Source of the DNA: Streptomyces sp. WMMB303
Lineage (GTDB): Bacteria > Actinomycetota > Actinomycetes > Streptomycetales > Streptomycetaceae
Assembly (NCBI RefSeq): GCF_029351045.1
Contig: NZ_JARKIN010000001.1
Coordinates: 865,001-929,000 of the forward strand
Direction of reading: 5' to 3'
Length of the DNA stretch: 64,000 bases
Below are positions 44,980 to 51,528 of the stretch, one piece after another (positions within the stretch are counted from its first letter, which is position 1; every line of letters starts with the position of its first letter). The translations under genes and the position numbers were made by a program. Under the pieces are notes generated by a model. It had not been told where the DNA came from. It saw only the letters and a list, made by a program, of their open reading frames with translations, and ran no database searches.

Positions 44980-46107
44980 TCAGTCCAGGTAGTCCTCGCA
45001 GCCGCCGGAGCGGACGGTGTCCAACGTGAAGCAGTGGAAGCCGCCGCCGAAGAGCCGCCGGTGCCGGTGCCGGACGGGGACGACGGTGAAGCCGCGGCGT
45101 TCCAGAACGGTGATCAGCTCCGGATACAGGGAGTTGACGATGACGGTGTTTTCGTCGACCGACAGGACGTTGATGTCCATGTAGCGGCTGCCGATGGGGA
45201 TGACGAAACCGAGGTCGCTGTAATCCGGGAAGTTCCGGTCGTCGGTCTGAGGGGCGTAGATCACCTCCCAGGAGTGCAGGGCCTGGGGCAGGTACTTCAG
45301 GTACTCCGGGGAGCGCAGCAGCATCAGCCCGGGACGCAACGGCACGATGACACTGTCAATGTGGTTGTCGGCGATGCCATCGAGGCGGTGGAAACGCAGG
45401 TGCGGGAGGTTGTCCCGCAGCCAGCGCAGCGCCAGCTCGTGGTTGTCGTTGGCGACGTTGACCAGGACGTCCCGGCCCAGACGCATGCACTGCGCGCCGT
45501 CGAAAACCATCTCCAGGCCGAGCCCGTCGATGTCCAGGGCCGTCTCGGAATCGGTGGCGCGGGAGACGTCGATGCCTTGGCGGCGGAAGAAGGCGTCGTC
45601 CAGGGAACCGCGGGCCAGCGCGGGCCGCGGCATGCTCACCCAGTTCGACCCGGCGCCGTAGTAGCGGTAGAAGATCGGCTTGAGCAGGTCGTTCTCGAAG
45701 ACGCGGGCGCGCACGTGGGGCGCGGTCTCGACGATGGTGTCCCCGAGGACGATCGTCTGGTCCCGGACGTTGAGGGGCGGGGTGGCCCGGGCCTCCCAGT
45801 GCGGGGAGCTGATGTCGACGTCCTTGCCGGGGGCCGCGGGCCGGTGCACGCGCACCCCGCAGCTGGCCAGGGCGTCGACCAGGCCGACGATGTCCTCGTT
45901 CAGCTCCTCGACGAGCCGGTCGGGGATCGGCAGAAGGTCCTGCACGGCGGCTTCGCCGGTTAGGGCGGGGGCCACGTTGTCGAAGAAGAACAAGTGCCAG
46001 GAGGCGTCGACGTGGTGCGCGGTGTAGTGCTCGGCGCGGCCCACGACGACCTCGCGGAGCTGGGTCCATTCGTCGAAGCTGCTTACGGCGAGAGCGGGAT
46101 CGGTCAT
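44980..46107 (-). CDS. Glycine amidinotransferase-like enzyme (arginine:X amidinotransferase)
   Basis: This 375-aa protein is close to GATM/StrB/CyrA-type amidinotransferases, which move the amidine of arginine onto an amine through a Cys adduct. Signatures are NVRDQTIVLGDTIVETAPHVRARVFEND, the catalytic His in DNHIDSVIVPLRPG and the nucleophile C359 in GGGFHCFTLDTVR. The acceptor is unknown; lysine side chains or a small amine are options. GAGGAGG precedes the ATG. It is the third gene of the leftward operon. Confidence 0.92.
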   Translation of the reverse strand: MTDPALAVSSFDEWTQLREVVVGRAEHYTAHHVDASWHLFFFDNVAPALTGEAAVQDLLPIPDRLVEELNEDIVGLVDALASCGVRVHRPAAPGKDVDISSPHWEARATPPLNVRDQTIVLGDTIVETAPHVRARVFENDLLKPIFYRYYGAGSNWVSMPRPALARGSLDDAFFRRQGIDVSRATDSETALDIDGLGLEMVFDGAQCMRLGRDVLVNVANDNHELALRWLRDNLPHLRFHRLDGIADNHIDSVIVPLRPGLMLLRSPEYLKYLPQALHSWEVIYAPQTDDRNFPDYSDLGFVIPIGSRYMDINVLSVDENTVIVNSLYPELITVLERRGFTVVPVRHRHRRLFGGGFHCFTLDTVRSGGCEDYLD

Positions 46108-46226
46108 GGCGTGCCGCCTCCTCGGCGGCCGGTGCCGACGCTGCGCAGACCGGCCGCGCCGCTCACGCGGCGGAGCGCTGGGCACAGCGGTGTCGGCTGC
46201 TCGGTGGACGGTGCGGTGAAGGCGGG

Positions 46227-47297
46227 TCAGGCGGCGGCGCCGCGGGCGCGCGGCGGATAGTGCGCAGGGGTGGCGCTGAGGCGGGCGATGATGTCCTCGA
46301 TCACGCACGGCGTCTCGGACGTGGAGCGCCGTCGGGCGAAGTAGCCGCTGCACCAGGGCACTTCGTCCCAGCGCTCCAACTGCTGCGCGGCCAGGTCTTT
46401 CGCTTCGGGAAGGCGCCGCCAGGGGATCTGCGGGCACCAGTGGTGCACCGGGTGGTACATGTCGTCGAGGTGGCCGCCGAGCAGGTGCCGGGTGAGCCAG
46501 TGGGAGGACCAGCCGCGGGTTTGCAGCAGTACGTCCTCGTTGAGGATGAGGCCCGCGTGGTTGCCCAGGTCGGTGATCCATGTGACGACGGGCCGGACGA
46601 AGACCAGCGGCACCAGCCAGTAGAGGAGGAAGGCGCCGACCGCGTCGAAGGGCCAGCACGTGGCGACGGCAGTCGTCCACAGCACGGCCCGGGCGGCCAG
46701 GGCCCGCCATGTCTCCTCCGGCGCCTTGGTGACCAGGGTGCGCGCCGCGGTCGTCGGCAGACGCCACAGGGCGGCGCGCACGATGAAGCGCAGCACGAAG
46801 GAGAGGCGGCCTCGCGCCGTACGGGCGGCCCAGATGTTGCCGGCCTTGTAGGACTGGAACATCGGGTCGTCGTCGGAGCCGAGCTTGGCGTGGTGGACGG
46901 CGTGGGTGCTGCGGTAGGGCAGGAACCCTTCGCCGAGGAGCGCGGTCAGCGCGTACCCGACGAGCCGGTTGGCCCCGCGCGTGGCAATCAGCTTGGAGTG
47001 CACGCACTCGTGCGCCAGGTTCGACAGGTGCCGCTGCCGCACGCCGATGTAGACCACGGCCAGCAGGGTGCCGACGACGTGTCCGACGAGGTGCCCGGCC
47101 CAAGCCGCCAGCGCAACGGCCGCGAGGTCCTTGGCCACGTCGAACAGCCCGATCGTGGGGCGGCCGCACAGCTTCTCCAGGTCGGCGATGAGCTGCGGGC
47201 CAAGAGCCCTGCGTACGGGGCCCGAGGCGCCGGTCCCGTTGCGCGTTCTGCCTCGTGGCGCCGAGTGCTGCACCGGGCGCGCGGCGGGGCTGCCCAT
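46227..47297 (-). CDS. Membrane fatty-acid-desaturase-family protein
   Basis: This 356-aa integral membrane di-iron enzyme has histidine boxes HECVH (96-100), HAVHH (132-136) and HPVHH near the C-terminus. Two hydrophobic hairpins lie between. The family desaturates or hydroxylates acyl chains and also some amino-acid derivatives. ATG 47297 has GGAGGAAG upstream. It is the first enzyme gene after the repeat peptide, separated by a 114-bp gap with a hairpin. The substrate in this cluster is unknown. Confidence 0.9.
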   Translation of the reverse strand: MGSPAARPVQHSAPRGRTRNGTGASGPVRRALGPQLIADLEKLCGRPTIGLFDVAKDLAAVALAAWAGHLVGHVVGTLLAVVYIGVRQRHLSNLAHECVHSKLIATRGANRLVGYALTALLGEGFLPYRSTHAVHHAKLGSDDDPMFQSYKAGNIWAARTARGRLSFVLRFIVRAALWRLPTTAARTLVTKAPEETWRALAARAVLWTTAVATCWPFDAVGAFLLYWLVPLVFVRPVVTWITDLGNHAGLILNEDVLLQTRGWSSHWLTRHLLGGHLDDMYHPVHHWCPQIPWRRLPEAKDLAAQQLERWDEVPWCSGYFARRRSTSETPCVIEDIIARLSATPAHYPPRARGAAA

Positions 47298-47361
47298 CAC
47301 TTCCTCCAGGCGTAGGGGATCTCGAGGGCGTACATCACGACGGTGCGAGCTGCGCACCGCG

Positions 47362-47394
47362 CCCGGGCGCGGGCTGTCCAGGACCGCGCCCGGG
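47362..47394 (-). terminator. Intercistronic hairpin after the repeat peptide gene
   Basis: A perfect 11-bp stem, CCCGGGCGCGG with CCGCGCCCGGG and an 11-nt loop, lies 17 bp beyond the peptide stop and 64 bp before the desaturase start. Such attenuating hairpins are common after RiPP precursor genes and raise the peptide-to-enzyme ratio. Confidence 0.7.
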
Positions 47395-47411
47395 GCGGGA
47401 GGCACGTCAGA

Positions 47412-47645
47412 TCAGGCAGCCGCAGCGTCCGGGCGCATGCCGAGCTTCAGCCCGGCGGCGTCGGGACGCATACCGTCCTTCAGGGCGGCGTCGGGGCGCA
47501 TGCCGAGCTTGAGGCCGGCGTCGGGACGCATCCCCGTCTTCAGCTCGCCGGCGTCGGGACGCATGCCGTCCTTGAGCGTCGTGATGACCGTGGTGCCGAG
47601 CTTCAGGCTGCTGCCGGAGTGCAGTCCGGTGGTCGCAGTGGTCAT
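47412..47645 (-). CDS. Putative RiPP precursor with five LKxGMRPDA repeats
   Basis: This 77-aa peptide has a 20-residue Thr/Ser-rich leader (MTTATTGLHSGSSLKLG) followed by five copies of L-K-x-G-M-R-P-D-A. GMRPDA starts at residues 27, 38, 48, 58 and 69, with a period of 10-11, and the peptide ends PDAAAA. There is no signal peptide, no Cys and no aromatic residue. Each unit has one Lys, one Arg and one Asp, matching the arginine-, lysine- and hydroxylation-type enzymes of the operon. The ATG has GGGAG 8 nt upstream. It is the first gene of the leftward operon, and silent codon changes between repeats indicate selection on the peptide. I know of no described family with this core. Confidence 0.8.
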   Translation of the reverse strand: MTTATTGLHSGSSLKLGTTVITTLKDGMRPDAGELKTGMRPDAGLKLGMRPDAALKDGMRPDAAGLKLGMRPDAAAA

Positions 47646-48144
47646 AGGGGGCTCTCCCTTCGTCGCGGAAGTTCCGCGAGTCCGTGGTGATCGGGCGGTG
47701 AGTGTGCTGCCGGGCCGCGGCAGGGTGATCTGTGAGTGCCGTCGCCCCGAGGCGCCCGGTGATACGGGCGGCACGCCGCCCCCATCACGCCAGGAGCGGA
47801 TGCCTCCCTGCCAGAAGGTGAGGGCGTGACGCAGTCGCGCCGGGTGCCTGAGCAATCACGCTATGGCCGCCCGGATGGCCGCGGCAACGCTCTGTGGCGT
47901 TGCTCCGGGCGCGCCCGGCTGTTGCGTGAATGTTGCACGCACACCCCATTTGACCTGCGCAAACATGCTGCATGGGGGCTCGTGGCGAGCGCTTTCGGCT
48001 TCAGCGAGGAGGTCGGTGTCCGACGGCGGGGTTCTGCCGCGCGCACGGCTGCGGCTAGCTTGTGGCCCGCCGACGAGCCGGTCCGCGAACGCGGCCACGG
48101 CGACGTCAACAGGCCCACTAAGCACTGGACTTGAGGAGAGCTGC
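47646..48144. promoter_or_regulatory. Divergent promoter region of the biosynthetic cluster
   Basis: This 499-bp gap lies between the peptide gene and the synthetase-like gene. It contains a 14-bp perfect palindrome CCGGGCGCGCCCGG (47905-47918) and the inverted repeat GCGTG-N7-CACGC. A possible -35 element is TTGACC (near 47954, rightward). No convincing gene is present. Confidence 0.5.
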
Positions 48145-49023
48145 ATGCTCGACCCGATCACCATGAAGTCCGACGTGCTCTACGCCCTGCGCGACACCTT
48201 GCGCGCGGACTCCTTCGTCGAGGTCGTCACCCCCGTTGCCCGGCGCGCGGACCTCGGCCCGGGGCGCCGGGCTGCGGCCGACCTGGACGGCGGCCGATCC
48301 TTGCGCATGATGATCGGGCCCGCGCTGCGGGTGAACCTGGAGCACCACCCGCGGATCTTCGAGATCGGCCCGTGCTTCCGCCCGGAGAAGCCGGACGAGC
48401 TCCACGCCTGCGAGTTCACGATGCTCGACCTGTACGCCGCGGGCGAGGACTTCGCGTTCCTCTTCTCCCTGGCCGAGCGGCTGGTCGCCCCGCACATCCC
48501 CCACGCCCCCGTGCGGATCTCCGTGGCGGAGCACATCCGGGACCAGTTCGGCATCGACCTGCGCCGCGAAGGACTCGGCGACCTCCCTGCACAGATGGCC
48601 GCCCACCTCCGCCTCCCCCCTACGGTGCCGTTCAAGGACGTGCTCGGGCAGTACGTGGAACGCGAGCTGGAGCCGCGCAGCGCGGGCACCGCGGTGTTCC
48701 TCACCGACTACCCGCTCGGCGGGGACGAGCCGTGCGCCCGCCTCACCTCCGGCGCCACCGCCACCATCAACCGGTTCGAGCTCATCGTGGACGGCCTTGA
48801 GATCGTCCACGGATACGAAGACGAGCCCGACGGCGAGGCGTTCGCCGAGCGCGCCCGCGCGGTGGACCTCTACGACGAGGAACAGCGCCTGGCGTGGGAG
48901 GCGATCGAGGACGGCCGGGTGCCGGCCGCCAGCGTCGGCCTGGGCGTCGGCATCGAGCGGCTGTGCATGGCCGCCTCCGGCATCAAGGACATCCGCCGCT
49001 TCCTGCAATCACCCCAGTACTGA
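48145..49023 (+). CDS. Stand-alone class II aminoacyl-tRNA-synthetase-like ligase (EpmA/LysRS type)
   Basis: This 292-aa catalytic core has no anticodon-binding domain. Motif 2 is IFEIGPCFRPE (71-81) with HACEFTMLDLYA, and motif 3 is GLGVGIERLCM (265-275). These are the ATP-binding Arg positions of class II LysRS/AspRS relatives. The closest logic is EpmA (PoxA/GenX), which adenylates beta-lysine and attaches it to a lysine of EF-P. In a peptide cluster it may aminoacylate a Lys of the repeat peptide or feed an activated amino acid to another enzyme. ATG 48145 follows GAGGAG. Confidence 0.85.
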   Translation: MLDPITMKSDVLYALRDTLRADSFVEVVTPVARRADLGPGRRAAADLDGGRSLRMMIGPALRVNLEHHPRIFEIGPCFRPEKPDELHACEFTMLDLYAAGEDFAFLFSLAERLVAPHIPHAPVRISVAEHIRDQFGIDLRREGLGDLPAQMAAHLRLPPTVPFKDVLGQYVERELEPRSAGTAVFLTDYPLGGDEPCARLTSGATATINRFELIVDGLEIVHGYEDEPDGEAFAERARAVDLYDEEQRLAWEAIEDGRVPAASVGLGVGIERLCMAASGIKDIRRFLQSPQY

Positions 49024-49061
49024 GCAGCCCCCGCCGCCACACCTCGCCAGGAGGATTCGCG

Positions 49062-49904
49062 ATGCCCCTCACCCTGCGCCCGCTTCCGGGCGGGCTCGGA
49101 GCCGAAGTCGACTGCGACTTGAGCCAGCCCCGGGAGCTGCCACTCGCTCCCGAGCTGGCGAATGCGCTGGCACACCACCGGCTGCTCGTCTTCCCCCAGC
49201 AGCACCTCAACCATGCCGATCTCCACGCCGTCAGCGCCTACTTCGGCACCGTGGACACTGACGTCGACCGCCGGTACGCCGTCGCGGGCTTCCCCGGGAT
49301 CACCTGCGTCAGCAACATCGTCGAGGACGGGGGGCACGTCGGCATCTACGACGGCGACGACGAAGAGGAGTGGCACGCCGATAACTCCTTCAAGCCCGAG
49401 CTCACCCGGGCGACGCTGCTGTACTCGGTCATCACCCCCGAGCAGGGCGGGCAGACCCGGTTCGCCGACGCCACCCGCGCCTACGCGGAACTGCCGCCTG
49501 AGCTCAAGGAGCAGATCGAGGGGCTGCGCGCCTGCCACTCCATCCAGCAGCTCGGCACACTGCAGGCCCAGGCCAGCGGCGGCACCTCCTCGGCCGCAGC
49601 CGGCAGCCTCGCCGGACAGCCCGAAGCCCAGCACCCGCTCGTGCTGACCCATCCCGTCACCGGCGCCCGCTCGCTCCTGCTCGGCCCCATGGTCATCCGC
49701 GGAATCGTCGGCATGACCGCGGAGGAAAGCAGCAGTCTGCTGTCGAAACTGACCGAGCACACGACCAGCCCCCCGTATATCTACAGCCACCCGTGGTGCC
49801 AGGGCGACCTCGTGGTGTGGGACAACCTCGCTACCCTCCACACCGCCTCCCCCTGCGACAGTGCCCGCCATCACCGGCTGCTGTACCGCGCCTCCGTCCG
49901 CTGA
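49062..49904 (+). CDS. TauD/TfdA-family Fe(II)/2-oxoglutarate dioxygenase
   Basis: This 280-aa protein has the facial triad EWHADNSF (H105, D107) and LATLHTASP (H260). The 2-oxoglutarate-binding Arg is in HHRLLYRASV near the C-terminus. The family hydroxylates, desaturates or cleaves small molecules and amino acids. AGGAGG precedes ATG 49062, 38 bp after the synthetase-like gene. It is probably one of the tailoring enzymes, with an amino acid or peptide as substrate. Confidence 0.92.
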   Translation: MPLTLRPLPGGLGAEVDCDLSQPRELPLAPELANALAHHRLLVFPQQHLNHADLHAVSAYFGTVDTDVDRRYAVAGFPGITCVSNIVEDGGHVGIYDGDDEEEWHADNSFKPELTRATLLYSVITPEQGGQTRFADATRAYAELPPELKEQIEGLRACHSIQQLGTLQAQASGGTSSAAAGSLAGQPEAQHPLVLTHPVTGARSLLLGPMVIRGIVGMTAEESSSLLSKLTEHTTSPPYIYSHPWCQGDLVVWDNLATLHTASPCDSARHHRLLYRASVR

Positions 49905-49981
49905 CTTCGTCCCGCCGCCCCTCCGGATGACTCGCGGCGCGATCGCGAGGCCCGGTCTGTCTCCGTCACTAGGGTTTGCGC

Positions 49982-51109
49982 ATGACCGTGAAGGTTCCAC
50001 TGAAAGAGACCGCTCTCAACGCCGAGCGCATCGCTCGCATCGGCCGCGAAGTCCAGACGGCCTGCCCCGAGTTCGATGCCGACAGCTTCGTGACGTCGGT
50101 GATGGCCGACCTTCCCCGGCTGGAACTCAGCGCCCGGATCGCCCGCACCAGCGAGGGCCTGTACGCCCACCTTCCGGTCACCGGCCCTGCCGCGCTCGAC
50201 ATCCTGCTGCGCTCCCTCCCGCCGACCCCCGAGGCGGCCGGCGTAACCAACGACTTCGGCCTGCACCTCTACTCCTCGCACTCCGACTACGTCGCCCGCT
50301 ACTGCGCCGCCGCCGAGCACCTGGACCCGGCGCTCGGCGCGCTGGCCCGCATGACCGGATACTTCTCCTCCGAGCTCCCGGTGCGGCACTTCCTGGCCGA
50401 CTTTCCCGACCAAACGATGCGTGCCCTCACCACCTGGGCTCGCGACGACGACCACCGGGTGCGCCGCCTCGCGAGCGAAGCCACCCGACCCCGCCTCCCC
50501 TGGGCCCCGCGCATCCCGCTGCCGACCGACGCGGGCCTGCCCGTCCTGGAAGAGCTGTATGCCGACTCCAACGCGTACGTGCGCCGCTCCGTCGCCAACC
50601 ACCTGCACGACATCGCCGTCGACCAGCCCGAGCTGGTCGTGGCCACCCTCCAACGCTGGCGGGACGCCGGCCGCGCCGCCGAAAGGCACTTCACCACCCT
50701 CGCCCGGGACGCGCTGCGCAGCAGGCTGAAGAACGGCTGGCCACCCGCCTACACCTTCCTCGGATACCAGCACGACGCCCCCATCAACGTGAGTCCCCCG
50801 GCGCTGGAGCGCGCCGAACTGCACGAGGGCGACACCCTCGACTTCTCCGCCGAGCTGACCACCACGGCGACCGCTGCGGTGCACGTGATGTACGTGATCT
50901 CCTCGACGACGCCCACCGGCAAGCCGCGGGAGAAGACGTACTTCCTCCTGCGCGACACCGCCGAACCGGGCCGGGGGCTCTGCCTCGCCAAGAGCCACAC
51001 ACTGCGCTCCACCTCCACCTCGAAGCTCACCCCCGGCCCGCACTCGATCGCCCTCCAGGTCAACGGACGCCGCTTCCCAGCAGCGGACTTCCGTCTCCTG
51101 GAGGCATGA
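49982..51109 (+). CDS. AlkC-like DNA alkylation repair glycosylase
   Basis: This 375-aa protein has a HEAT-repeat body (ALGALARMTGYFSSELPVRHFLADFPDQTMRALTTWARDDDHRVRRLASEATRPRLPWAP) and a C-terminal Ig-like beta domain (PPALERAELHEGDTLDFSAELT...). This is the layout of AlkC in the AlkC/AlkD superfamily, which excises N3/N7-alkylpurines. Relatives such as YtkR2 (yatakemycin) and AziU (azinomycin) give self-resistance in clusters for DNA-alkylating products. The same role is inferred here from its place between tailoring enzyme and exporter genes. Confidence 0.85.
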   Translation: MTVKVPLKETALNAERIARIGREVQTACPEFDADSFVTSVMADLPRLELSARIARTSEGLYAHLPVTGPAALDILLRSLPPTPEAAGVTNDFGLHLYSSHSDYVARYCAAAEHLDPALGALARMTGYFSSELPVRHFLADFPDQTMRALTTWARDDDHRVRRLASEATRPRLPWAPRIPLPTDAGLPVLEELYADSNAYVRRSVANHLHDIAVDQPELVVATLQRWRDAGRAAERHFTTLARDALRSRLKNGWPPAYTFLGYQHDAPINVSPPALERAELHEGDTLDFSAELTTTATAAVHVMYVISSTTPTGKPREKTYFLLRDTAEPGRGLCLAKSHTLRSTSTSKLTPGPHSIALQVNGRRFPAADFRLLEA

Positions 51110-51402
51110 CGACCTGCCCACCCCGTTGAACTGAACCGGTCCACCCGCAGGTCGTGGCGACAGACGCCGCCACGACCCGGCGCATCCATGCCCGAACCAC
51201 CTCCGGCATCAGGACACAAGCCCCCGAACGAGCACCCCCGTCCGATCGAACGAGTTTGATCCCCGCCCGCCCCGGCCCGCACGACCAGACCCCGGCAATA
51301 GAACTCACGTTCACGAAATGCCCGCGAACACGCAGTGACGAGACCGGATCCGGCGCGTTCTTAGAGCACCAGTGCCACTTCGCCGCCCAGATGGAGGACG
51401 CC

Positions 51403-51528
51403 ATGCATCCTGCTCCCGCTCCCGCGCATCAGCCCCCAGGAATCGAACGGCACCTCTCCTCGGCCGTGCACAGCGTTGACACCAGCGGTATCAGCACCGC
51501 ACGTCCGGATACGGGGTGGGCGGCGTGA
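51403..51528 (+). CDS. Small peptide with ARPDTG motif, candidate second precursor
   Basis: This 41-aa peptide (MHPAPAPAHQPPGIERHLSS...) ends in GISTARPDTGWAA. The ARPDTG segment resembles the MRPDAG core of the repeat peptide. GGAGG lies 5 nt before ATG 51403, and the stop overlaps the exporter GTG by GTGA. The frame stays open upstream to about 51154, but codons there look less gene-like and there is no ribosome site. It could be a precursor, or just a leader peptide for exporter translation. The 293 bp before it hold no other gene. Confidence 0.5.
   Translation: MHPAPAPAHQPPGIERHLSSAVHSVDTSGISTARPDTGWAA

Noticed and set aside
47826..48134. A 102-codon frame in the divergent promoter region of the peptide cluster
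   Set aside because: It has no ribosome site, unusual amino-acid content and no recognisable domain, and it overlaps the likely promoters.
51154..51402. N-terminal extension of the small peptide at 51403 up to GTG 51154
   Set aside because: There is no ribosome site before the upstream starts, while GGAGG precedes ATG 51403 directly. The upstream part probably holds promoter sequence.
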